A DNA stretch of 27,545 nucleotides, taken from REEB85 sp018971455. GTDB lineage: Bacteria; Pseudomonadota; Alphaproteobacteria; Acetobacterales; Acetobacteraceae. A program made the translations under genes and the position numbers. Of this stretch, positions 8,851 through 19,356 are shown piece after piece (the stretch's first letter is position 1; each line of letters opens with the position of its first letter). The stretch lies in assembly GCA_028871195.1 (NCBI GenBank), contig JAGWNT010000054.1:1-27545 (forward strand). Direction: 5' to 3'. The notes beneath the pieces are model-generated. The model made no database searches and had not been told where the DNA came from. It saw only the letters and a program-made list of their open reading frames with translations.

Positions 8851-9119
8851 ATGACCGACCCAGCCCTGCCCGAGACCGATCTGCGCCGCCGCCGGCTGCT
8901 CTTCCGCGCCACCCATCGCGGCTCCCACGAAACCGACCTGCTGGTCGGCGGCTACATCGCCGCCCGCATCGACAGCTTCACCGACGCCGAGATGGATGCG
9001 CTGGAAGAGATCATGGAACTGCCCGACGTCGATCTCGCCGATTGGCTGACCGGACGGCGCGCCGTCCCGGCGGAGGCCGATTCGCCCCTGCTGCGGGCGA
9101 TGCGCGCAGCGGCGCTGCG

Positions 9120-9123
<4 letters not shown>
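8851..9123 (+). CDS. sdhE: FAD assembly factor SdhE (succinate dehydrogenase assembly factor 2 family)
   Basis: A 90-aa DUF339/Sdh5-YgfY protein that promotes covalent attachment of FAD to the succinate dehydrogenase flavoprotein. The essential RGxxE motif is present as RGSHE (residues 23-27), inside the HRGSHETDLLVGGY segment typical of alphaproteobacterial members. The conserved acidic helix and the L.DVDLADWLTGR segment follow. Length matches the family (about 80-100 aa). The stop overlaps the mfd start by 4 nt (ATGA), so mfd is translationally coupled to it. The recG / sdhE-mfd order is, as I recall, common in Alphaproteobacteria. Confidence 0.92.
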
Positions 9124-12545
<3,422 letters not shown>

Positions 12546-12552
12546 GCCGCGC

Positions 12553-14001
12553 TCAGCCGTAGCGCAGGCTGGTCATCATCCCGGCTTGCATGTGGTAGAG
12601 GTTGTGGCAGTGGAACGCCCAGATGCCGGGATTGTCGGCATCAAAGGCGATGGTCACGCTCTGCCCCTTTGGCACCAGCACCGTGTCACGCCTGGCGCCG
12701 GCGAAGCGGTCGGCGCCGATCGCCACCACCTGGAAGACATGCCCGTGCAGATGCATCGGGTGCGACATGGCGGTGCGGTTGGTCATCACGATCTCGACCC
12801 GTTCCCCCGCGCGGACCATCAGCGGCGCGTCGTGCCCGTAGGCAACGCCGTTCATCCCCCACACGAAGCCTACCATCGAACCGGTGAGATCGACCCGCAG
12901 GACCCGCCCGGCCTGCCTGGGCGGCAGTGGGGCCGCGGCGGCAAGCCGGCGTTCCAGTGTCAAATCGAGCGGGGGCGCCGCCTCGGCCGCCACGGGCGCG
13001 AGCTTGCGCACCGCACCCCTCTGCGTCGCCAGGATCAGGCCGGTGCGCTGGCGGCCTCCTTCGAGAATGGCGAGCACAGGCCAAGCCCCTTGCGAGGCAG
13101 GCAGATCGAGCAGGAGATCGAGGCGTTGGGCCATGGTGACCGGGAAGCGCCCCCCGCGCAGCGGCGCAACCTCGTGGCCGTCCACCGCGATCAGGGTGCC
13201 GTCGAGCGCGCCGAGATCGATGTGGAAATTGCTCGCCGAAGCCGCGTTGATGACACGCAGCCGCAGCTGCTCGCCAGGTGCGACCCGCACGATGTACGGG
13301 TCGGCCAGCGTGCGGTCATTGGCCAGGAAGGCATCATAGACGACGTCGTTCAGATCCATCTTGCCATCCGGCATGGCCATTCCTGGCATGGCCATCCCCG
13401 GCATGGATGCGTCGCCGTGGCCGGATGGCGTCGTCCCTCCCATGTCCATTCCCGCCATCGCATCGGGTTTGGCGGCGCCGCGCAGCGAGGCGAAGATCTC
13501 CTCCGGTGTGCGGAACGAAAAATCATGCAGGAACAGCGTCGCTTCCGGCGCGCCGCCGGCGGCCGCCTCGCCGATGATGAGCGGGGCGGCGAGCAGGGAC
13601 TGCTCCTGCAACCCGACATGCGAGTGCATCCAGAACGTGCCTGGGAAATCCAACGGAAAATCGTAGCTGGCCGCACCGCCCGGCGCGATGGGCGGGCCCG
13701 AGAGGCCGGGCACGCCGTCCTGCCGGTAGGGCGGCGTCAGCCCGTGCCAATGGATCAGCGTCGGCTCGGCGAGCCGGTTCTCCACCCGCACGCCGAAGCG
13801 CTGCACATCGCCGATGCGCAACCCGGCCGTGCCGTCCGGCTGGCAGATGCCCAGCACGCGCGCGGCCTTGCCGTTCACCTCCAGGCTGTGATGGTCGACG
13901 ATCAGCCGGATGGGCTCGGCGGCGCGCGCGGAGGCCGGCGGAGCGAGGCCGGCGGCAAGGCCCGATGCGGCGAACTGGCGGCGGGTCAGCGAACCCGGCA
14001 T
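12553..14001 (-). CDS. Tat-exported multicopper oxidase with Met/His-rich copper-binding insert
   Basis: A 482-aa multicopper oxidase with all copper-ligand motifs: HWHG (84-87), HSH (126-128), HPMHLHGH (414-421) and HCHNLYHMQAGM (464-475), which carries the T1 Cys, His and axial Met. The N-terminus has a twin-arginine signal (TRRQFAASGLAAGLA, Ala-rich cleavage region near residue 28), so it is exported folded. Residues about 182-215 form a Met-rich stretch with repeated MPGMAM units plus a His, resembling the methionine-rich insert of CueO/CopA-type cuprous oxidases. The likely role is periplasmic Cu(I) oxidation and copper tolerance; a laccase-like phenol oxidase is an alternative. GAGG lies about 8 nt upstream of the start. 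No copper regulator or CopB-type gene is adjacent. Confidence 0.92.
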   Translation of the reverse strand: MPGSLTRRQFAASGLAAGLAPPASARAAEPIRLIVDHHSLEVNGKAARVLGICQPDGTAGLRIGDVQRFGVRVENRLAEPTLIHWHGLTPPYRQDGVPGLSGPPIAPGGAASYDFPLDFPGTFWMHSHVGLQEQSLLAAPLIIGEAAAGGAPEATLFLHDFSFRTPEEIFASLRGAAKPDAMAGMDMGGTTPSGHGDASMPGMAMPGMAMPDGKMDLNDVVYDAFLANDRTLADPYIVRVAPGEQLRLRVINAASASNFHIDLGALDGTLIAVDGHEVAPLRGGRFPVTMAQRLDLLLDLPASQGAWPVLAILEGGRQRTGLILATQRGAVRKLAPVAAEAAPPLDLTLERRLAAAAPLPPRQAGRVLRVDLTGSMVGFVWGMNGVAYGHDAPLMVRAGERVEIVMTNRTAMSHPMHLHGHVFQVVAIGADRFAGARRDTVLVPKGQSVTIAFDADNPGIWAFHCHNLYHMQAGMMTSLRYG

Positions 14002-14058
14002 GGCATGACCTCATGGCGGAACGTGGCGGGACTCATCCTGGGCTGGCGCCGGGCGGGG

Positions 14059-14907
14059 TCATCCCTCCGTCGCTTCGGCCTCCATGCAGAGCAGACCTTG
14101 CTCGTCCTGGGCCCACAACGCCACCCGCCCATCGGCACCGGGCGCGCCGCACACCGCGAACGGCGCGACGTCGAACACCGGCTTCACGGCGCGGAAGCGG
14201 AACGCGGCGAGCCGGGCGGTGCTGTTGCGGCGCCACAGATCGACCAGCAGGGTGGCGATCAGCGGGCCATGCACGATCAGCCCCGGATAGCCCTCCACCC
14301 CGGTCACGTAGCGGCGGTCGTAATGGATGCGATGGCCGTTGAAGGTGAGCGCGGAATAGCGGAACAGCAGCACGTCATCGGGCACGATGTCGCGCCGCCA
14401 GGCCGCCTCGGCGATGGCCGGGCGCGGCGGGGGCGGCACCTCGCCCGGCGCCGCCACATCGCGATAGACGATGTCATGCTCCTCGCTCAGCGCCGGCCCG
14501 TCCTCGCCGGCAACCTCGTGGCGCACCAGCACGAAGACCAGACGGCCGGTGCGCCCCTCCTTCATCGACACGTCCATGATGCGTGAGGTCCGCGTGATCC
14601 GCTCGCCGACATGCAGCGGCCGCTCGAAGGTGAAGCGCCCGCCGGCCCACATGCGGCGCGGCAGTTCCACCGGCGGCAGGAACCCGCCGCGCCGTGGGTG
14701 CCCGTCCGGCCCGAGGGCGGATTGGCGGGCGATCGGAAGGAAATAGAGCCAGTGCCACAGCGGCGGCAACACATCGCCGGGGCGCGGCGCGGCGTCGTCG
14801 CGGTCCAGCGTGGCTGACAGGGCGGCGACCGGCACCGGGGTGATCAGATCCGGCACCGTCTCTTCCCGGCCGATCCAGCTGCGCAGATGCTCGATATCCA
14901 ATTCCAT
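14059..14907 (-). CDS. MaoC/HTD2-type hotdog-fold acyl-CoA hydratase (mesaconyl-C4-CoA hydratase-like)
   Basis: A 282-aa double hotdog-fold protein. The C-terminal half carries the hydratase-2 motif FRYSALTFNGHRIHYDRRY (about residues 182-200) followed by GYPGLIVHGPL, typical of the HTD2/FAS1-like dehydratase group that includes mesaconyl-C4-CoA and itaconyl-CoA hydratases. The N-terminal half has PPLWHWLYFLP and the RRMWAGGRFTFERPL block also found in this group. The start at 14907 is chosen because the predicted protein then begins at the conserved region; the frame stays open to 15009 with no conserved sequence. Substrate is not decidable by eye. The gene lies 57 bp upstream of the oxidase on the same strand, but no functional link is evident. 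Confidence 0.85.
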   Translation of the reverse strand: MELDIEHLRSWIGREETVPDLITPVPVAALSATLDRDDAAPRPGDVLPPLWHWLYFLPIARQSALGPDGHPRRGGFLPPVELPRRMWAGGRFTFERPLHVGERITRTSRIMDVSMKEGRTGRLVFVLVRHEVAGEDGPALSEEHDIVYRDVAAPGEVPPPPRPAIAEAAWRRDIVPDDVLLFRYSALTFNGHRIHYDRRYVTGVEGYPGLIVHGPLIATLLVDLWRRNSTARLAAFRFRAVKPVFDVAPFAVCGAPGADGRVALWAQDEQGLLCMEAEATEG

Positions 14908-15301
14908 GCCCTCATTCCCCCGGCTGCCAGGCCATCGCCAGCATACATCACATCGCCCGCCCGCCATCGCGCCCCCGAATCGGCGTGCGCGGCGCATCGC
15001 GGAGGGCACGGCCGCGCCGGCAGGCCCGCGCGGAGCGGCCTGCTGCCATCCCTGATATGCGGAGCCGGGACAGAAAAACTGCCTGATTCCGCGCCAATGG
15101 CGCCCGTCCTTTACCCAGACGCACCTCTCGTCCGCGTGACAAAGCTGTCATCGGCGCCAGAATCATTGGTGCGGCACCGGTCTTGCTTTATTCTACCCGC
15201 GAGGCACCGGCGGCGCTTGCTTGGCGCATGCCGGCGTGAACCAGGCCTTTGATGGTTGCCTCGCTGCTGAAATGGACGACAACAACAAGAAGGATCATGT
15301 C
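14908..15301. other. Divergent 394-bp intergenic region between the hydratase gene and hfq
   Basis: No gene is supported here; an open plus-strand frame across it looks like a composition artefact. It contains the candidate hfq promoter described separately, a leader of about 100 nt before hfq, and presumably the promoter of the divergent hydratase gene. The part around 15060-15200 is visibly richer in A and T than its surroundings, as expected for promoter DNA. Confidence 0.5.
15166..15194 (+). promoter_or_regulatory. Candidate sigma-70-type promoter for hfq-hflX
   Basis: A TTGGTG -35 element (15166-15171) and a TATTCT -10 element (15189-15194) are separated by 17 bp, the ideal spacing. Transcription would start near 15201, giving an hfq leader of roughly 100 nt. 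It is the best promoter match noticed in the intergenic region. The call is by eye only. Confidence 0.4.
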
Positions 15302-15601
15302 GTGGCCACTGAAAAGTCGCAGAATGTTCAGGACGTATTCCTGAACCACGTGCGCAAGAACAAGACTCCCGTCACCGTGTTTCTGGTCAACGGGGTGAAG
15401 CTGCAGGGCATCATCACCTGGTTCGACAATTTCTCCGTGCTGCTGCGCCGCGACGGGCACACGCAGCTCGTCTACAAGCACGCGATCAGCACGGTCATGC
15501 CCGGCGCGCCGATCCAGCTTTTCGACGGACCCAAGCCCGAGACCACCGGCAACACGCTGACCATCCCCGCGCGGGAGACTGTCGCTGGCCCGGCCAGCTG
15601 A
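15302..15601 (+). CDS. hfq: RNA chaperone Hfq
   Basis: Hfq, the hexameric Sm-like protein that pairs small RNAs with mRNAs. The core is unmistakable: EKSQNVQDVFLNHVRKNKTPVTVFLVNGVKLQGIITWFDNFSVLLRR (Sm1) and the YKHAIST motif (Sm2, Y58 to T64 from this start). A GTG start at 15302 is preferred because AAGAAGGA lies 7 nt upstream and the protein then begins VATEKSQNVQ like other alphaproteobacterial Hfq proteins (99 aa). An in-frame ATG at 15272 would add an Asn/Lys-rich tail (MDDNNKKDHV) but has no visible ribosome-binding site; an ATG at 15221 is less likely. The C-terminal tail is short. It is the first gene of an overlapping operon with hflX and an IMPase-like gene. Confidence 0.93.
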   Translation: MATEKSQNVQDVFLNHVRKNKTPVTVFLVNGVKLQGIITWFDNFSVLLRRDGHTQLVYKHAISTVMPGAPIQLFDGPKPETTGNTLTIPARETVAGPAS

Positions 15602-16892
15602 GTCCGGCGCCCAGCCGGTCCGCGCCGCCGTCATCCTGCCCTGGGAAAAGCCCGACCGGCAGGATGCCGGCCGGGCTGCCGAGGCGCGGCTGGCCGAGGC
15701 GGTCGGGCTGGCGGCGGCGATCGGGCTCGTTGTGGTGCACAGCGCCATCCTGCCGCTGCGCGCCCGCCGGCCGGCCACGCTGCTCGGCCAGGGCCAAGTC
15801 ACCCTGCAAGGCGAGGCGCTCGCGGCGGCCGAAGCCGCCGTCGTCATCGTCGATGCGCAGCTTTCCCCCGTGCAGCAGCGCAATCTAGAACGCGCGTGGA
15901 ACTGCAAGGTCATCGACCGCACCGGGCTCATTCTCGACATTTTCGGCGAGCGCGCGGCAACCCATGAGGGGGCCCTGCAGGTCGAGCTCGCGCATCTCGA
16001 ATACCAGCGCTCGCGCCTCGTGCGCTCCTGGACCCATCTGGAGCGCCAGCGCGGCGGTTTCGGCTTCCTCGGCGGCCCCGGCGAGACGCAGATCGAGGCC
16101 GACCGCCGGCTGATCGGCGACCGCATCGTGCGGCTGAAGAAGGAGCTCGACCAGGTCCGCCGCACCCGGCTGCTCCATCGCAGCGCGCGGGCCCGCGTGC
16201 CGTTCCCGGTGGTCGCGCTGGTCGGCTACACCAATGCCGGCAAATCCACCCTGTTCAATGCGCTGACGGGTGCTGCCGTCGTGGCGCGCGACCAGCTTTT
16301 CGCCACCCTCGATCCCACCATGCGCGGCCTGCGCCTGCCCTCCGGCCGGCAGGTGATCCTGTCGGACACGGTGGGTTTCATCAGCGAGCTGCCGACCGAA
16401 CTGGTCGCCGCCTTCCGCGCCACGCTCGAGGAAGTCGCCCAGGCCGACATCATCCTGCATGTGCGCGACGCCGCCCACCCGGACACCGCCTCCCAGCGCG
16501 CCGACGTCATTGCCGTGCTCGACGCCATGGTCGCCGACGGCACGCTCGATGAAAGCTGGCCGCGGCGCTGCATCGAGGTGCTGAACAAGGCCGATCTGCT
16601 CGGCGGCGCCGAGCATGTCGCCGCGCGCGCCGGCGCCGTCGCCGTTTCGGCCATCACCGGCGAGGGGCTGCCCGGCCTGATGGCGGAGATCGACGGGCGC
16701 ATCGCGGCGGGCATGATCGTGCAGTCCTACGTCATCCCGTCGGGCGACGGCGCAAGGCTGGCCTGGCTCTATCGCCATGGCGAGGTGATCGCGCGCGCCG
16801 ATGAGAGCGACGGCGTGCACGTCACCGTGCGCCTGCTGCCGGCCGACCAGGCGCGCTTCGAGCAGCCGGCGCAATCGGTGCCGATGCCGTGA
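15585..16892 (+). CDS. hflX: Ribosome-associated GTPase HflX, probably with a CTG start inside hfq
   Basis: HflX, the GTPase that splits stalled ribosomes. The HflX-specific N-terminal domain includes RRPATLLGQGQV, the acidic ..VIVDAQLSPVQQRNLE block and GGPGETQIEADRR. The G domain has G1 GYTNAGKST (about residues 214-222), G3 DTVGFISELP and G4 NKAD. The first ATG/GTG/TTG in this frame is a GTG at 15732, but recognisable HflX sequence (AAVILPWEKPD...ARLAEAVGLAAAIGL) is encoded before it. The frame opens only at 15561 and contains no standard start before 15732. CTG at 15585, with GGGAGA 6 nt upstream and inside the hfq 3' end, is the best candidate and gives 435 aa, a normal length (E. coli HflX is about 426). 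Function is certain; the start is not. Confidence 0.9.
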   Translation: MARPAESGAQPVRAAVILPWEKPDRQDAGRAAEARLAEAVGLAAAIGLVVVHSAILPLRARRPATLLGQGQVTLQGEALAAAEAAVVIVDAQLSPVQQRNLERAWNCKVIDRTGLILDIFGERAATHEGALQVELAHLEYQRSRLVRSWTHLERQRGGFGFLGGPGETQIEADRRLIGDRIVRLKKELDQVRRTRLLHRSARARVPFPVVALVGYTNAGKSTLFNALTGAAVVARDQLFATLDPTMRGLRLPSGRQVILSDTVGFISELPTELVAAFRATLEEVAQADIILHVRDAAHPDTASQRADVIAVLDAMVADGTLDESWPRRCIEVLNKADLLGGAEHVAARAGAVAVSAITGEGLPGLMAEIDGRIAAGMIVQSYVIPSGDGARLAWLYRHGEVIARADESDGVHVTVRLLPADQARFEQPAQSVPMP

Positions 16893-17719
16893 GCGGCTTC
16901 ACCCTTGGCGATCTGACCCGTCTCGCCGGGCTGCTGCGCGAGGCTGGCGAGCAGGACATCATGCCGCGCTTCCGCCGCCTCGCCGCCGGCGAGGTGCGCA
17001 GCAAATCCGGCCCGCTCGATCTCGTCACCGACGCCGACGAGGCCGCCGAACGGCGCATCGCGGCCGGCCTGCGGCGGCATTTTCCCGGCGCCCTGGTGAT
17101 CGGCGAGGAGGCGGCCAGCGCCGACCCCGATCTGCTCGCCGGCCTGGCCGGCGCCGACCTCGCTTTCGTCGTCGATCCGGTGGACGGCACCTCCAACTTC
17201 GCCTGGGGCATGCCGCTCTTTGCCACCATGGCCGCCGCGATCATCCGCGGCGAGGTGGTCGGCAGCGTGATCCACGACCCGGTGGGCGGCGATTTCACCT
17301 GCGCGCTGCGCGGGGAGGGGGCCTGGACCGAGGCCGTCGATGGCGGCCGCAGCGATCTGCGCGTCGCCGGCTCCGTGCCGGCCTCGGCGATGACCGGTGC
17401 GGCGAGCTGGCGCTTCCTGCCCGAACCCCAGGCGCAAACCATCAGCCGCAACCTCCCGCGCGTCGCCGCCAGCTTCGTCTATCGCTGCGCCGCCCATGAA
17501 TACCGCCTGGCCGCCGCCGGGCATTGCCATTACCTGCTCTACGGCAGGCTGCTGCCGTGGGACCACGCGCCCGGCTGGCTGCTGCACCGCGAGGCGGGCG
17601 GCTATTCCGCCCATTTCGATGGCACGCCCTACGCGCCGGCGCGCATCAGCGGCGGGCTGATCTGCACGCCCGACCAGGCCAGCTGGCACACGCTGCGGGC
17701 GGCGCTCCTCGATCCGTGA
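16889..17719 (+). CDS. Inositol monophosphatase-family phosphatase (possible HisN-type histidinol-phosphatase)
   Basis: A 276-aa Mg2+-dependent, Li+-sensitive-type phosphatase. Metal-binding motifs of the IMPase superfamily are all visible: SGPLDLVTDADEAAE, GEE (about residues 72-74), the DPVDGTSNFAWGMPLF motif (about 96-110), and PWDHAPGWLLHREAGG near residues 222-237. Substrates in the family include inositol phosphates, histidinol phosphate (HisN) and 3'-phosphoadenosine 5'-phosphate; this copy could be any of these. The GTG start overlaps the hflX stop by 4 nt (GTGA), so it is translationally coupled as the third gene of the hfq operon. It ends 6 bp from the convergent SDR gene. Confidence 0.88.
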   Translation: MSGFTLGDLTRLAGLLREAGEQDIMPRFRRLAAGEVRSKSGPLDLVTDADEAAERRIAAGLRRHFPGALVIGEEAASADPDLLAGLAGADLAFVVDPVDGTSNFAWGMPLFATMAAAIIRGEVVGSVIHDPVGGDFTCALRGEGAWTEAVDGGRSDLRVAGSVPASAMTGAASWRFLPEPQAQTISRNLPRVAASFVYRCAAHEYRLAAAGHCHYLLYGRLLPWDHAPGWLLHREAGGYSAHFDGTPYAPARISGGLICTPDQASWHTLRAALLDP

Positions 17720-17725
17720 CGCCTG

Positions 17726-18478
17726 CTACAACGCCGCGCTCAGCCCGCCATCGATGAAGATCTGCTGGCCGGTGATGTAGGCGCCGGCCTGCGAGGCGAG
17801 AAACACCGCGATGCCCGCGAGATCCTCCGGCTGTCCCCAGCGGTGCAGGGGAATGCGCGCCGTCATCCGCTCGAAGAACTCCGCGTTCTGCCGCAGCAGC
17901 GTGCTCATCTCGGTCTCGAAATAGCCGGGCGCGAGGGTGTTGACCGTGATGCCGTGCTCGCCAAGCTCGACGGCGAGCGTGCGCGCCACCGCCGCCAGCG
18001 CCCCCTTGGAGGCGGCATAGCCGTGGATGGTCGGCCGGCCGCGGCTGCCGGTCAGCGAGCCGGTGAAGATGATGCGGCCGTGACGCTGTTTGACCATGGG
18101 AATGGCCGCCTGCTGGGCGGCGAAGAAGCTCGCCGTGAGGTTGGCGCGCAGCACGCGCTCCCAATCCGCGGTGCGCCAGTCAGGCAGCGGCATCGCGCCA
18201 TGGGTGCCGGCATTGGCCACGAGAATGTCGAGCCGCCCGTGACGGGCCGCGATGGCGGCGATGCCGGCCGCCGTCGCGGCCTCGTCGGTGGCGTCGAAGG
18301 CCTCGCTGTCGGCGCCGTCGAGGCTCGCCACGGCGGCGCTCAGCGCCACCGGATCGCGCCCGTTCAGCACCACCTTGGCGCCGGCCTCGGCGAGCCCCCT
18401 GGCCATGCCCAGGCCCAGGCCACGCGACGAGCCGGTGACCAGGGCAACCCGTCCGGCAAGCGAGAAGAGCTGCATCAT
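17726..18478 (-). CDS. Short-chain dehydrogenase/reductase (classical SDR)
   Basis: A 250-aa classical SDR. The cofactor motif TGSSRGLG is at 15-22, NAG at 89-91, and the catalytic tetrad is N113, S141, Y154 and K158 (YAASK). The C-terminal PGYFETEM and FIDGG segments are also present. Arg at the end of the second strand (NGRDP) suggests NADP(H) preference. The overall pattern resembles gluconate 5-dehydrogenase-like and other sugar/polyol SDRs. It is the last gene of a minus-strand run and starts 6 bp after the aroE stop, so it is very likely co-transcribed with aroE and quiC. A role in quinate/shikimate or related polyol oxidation is an inference from position. Two ATG codons are adjacent at the start (18478 or 18475). 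Confidence 0.9.
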   Translation of the reverse strand: MMQLFSLAGRVALVTGSSRGLGLGMARGLAEAGAKVVLNGRDPVALSAAVASLDGADSEAFDATDEAATAAGIAAIAARHGRLDILVANAGTHGAMPLPDWRTADWERVLRANLTASFFAAQQAAIPMVKQRHGRIIFTGSLTGSRGRPTIHGYAASKGALAAVARTLAVELGEHGITVNTLAPGYFETEMSTLLRQNAEFFERMTARIPLHRWGQPEDLAGIAVFLASQAGAYITGQQIFIDGGLSAAL

Positions 18479-18484
18479 GACCGC

Positions 18485-19333
18485 CTACCCGATGGTCGCT
18501 TCGATGGAGGCGCGCAACTCGGCCGTGATGTCGGGCATCACGCCGAACCACGCCGCGAAAGCCGGGCGCGCCTGATGCAGCAGCATGCCCAGCCCGTTGA
18601 CCACCGAATGGCCGCGCGCGGCGGCGGCGGCCAGCAGCGGCGTCTGCAGGGGGTTGTAGATGATGTCGCACACCAGCGCGGCCCGCGGCAGCGCGTCGAG
18701 CGCAAGATCGAGCGCCTTCTGCCCGACCATGCCCTGGTTGGTGGCATTGACCAGCAGCGCCGCCCCGTCCAGGGCCGTGGCGCGGGCCTCCCAGTCGAGC
18801 ACCTTCACCGGGCCGCCGAACTCGCGGGCCAATTGCTCGGCGCGCGCGCGGGTGCGGTTGATCAGGCGGATCTCCGGCACCCCCTCGTCGAGCAGGCTGA
18901 CGACGACGCTGCGCGCGCCGCCGCCGGCGCCGAGCACGACGGCCGGCCCGGCATCGCCGCGCCAATCCGCCTTGCCGTCGCGCAGGTTCTGGATGAAGCC
19001 GTAGCCATCCTTGTTGTAGCCGCTCAGCGAGCCATCGGGCTCGACGACGATCAGGTTGATCGCCCCCATCCGCCGCGCCAGCGGATCGAGCCGATCGACC
19101 AGCCGCGCGGCCTCCTCCTTGTGCGGCAGGGTGACGTTGCAGCCGGCAAAGCCGAGCGCCGACAGGCCACGCAGCGCCGCCTCCAGCCGCCCTGGCTGGA
19201 CCGGCATCGGCAGATAGGCGCCGGCGATCCCGTAATGCTTCAGCCAGTAGCCGTGCAGCATCGGCGAGCGTGACTGGAACACCGGCCAGCCGATCAGCCC
19301 GGCCGCCTTGAACGCTTTCGGATCGCTCATCAT
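18485..19333 (-). CDS. aroE: Shikimate dehydrogenase (AroE family), possibly catabolic
   Basis: A 282-aa AroE-family enzyme interconverting 3-dehydroshikimate and shikimate. Shikimate-site residues: SRSP (21-24), NVTLPHK with catalytic K72, N93 (AINLI), D109 and Q254 (GMLLHQA). The dinucleotide site is GAGGGA (135-140), with NRTRAR (159-164) typical of NADP-specific AroE rather than YdiB. One oddity: the usual NTD signature reads NKD (residues 107-109), replacing Thr with Lys. It lies between quiC (23 bp upstream) and an SDR gene (6 bp downstream), so it may serve quinate/shikimate catabolism instead of, or as well as, aromatic amino-acid synthesis. Two adjacent ATGs are possible starts (19333 or 19330); GGTGGA lies just upstream. 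Confidence 0.88.
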   Translation of the reverse strand: MMSDPKAFKAAGLIGWPVFQSRSPMLHGYWLKHYGIAGAYLPMPVQPGRLEAALRGLSALGFAGCNVTLPHKEEAARLVDRLDPLARRMGAINLIVVEPDGSLSGYNKDGYGFIQNLRDGKADWRGDAGPAVVLGAGGGARSVVVSLLDEGVPEIRLINRTRARAEQLAREFGGPVKVLDWEARATALDGAALLVNATNQGMVGQKALDLALDALPRAALVCDIIYNPLQTPLLAAAAARGHSVVNGLGMLLHQARPAFAAWFGVMPDITAELRASIEATIG

Positions 19334-19356
19334 TCCACCCTGGGTTTTATCCGGCC

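Noticed and set aside
13361..13410. Short near-repeats (GGCATGGCCAT-like) as a possible CRISPR or regulatory repeat
   Set aside because: They are in frame and encode the Met-rich insert of the oxidase; there is no spacer structure.
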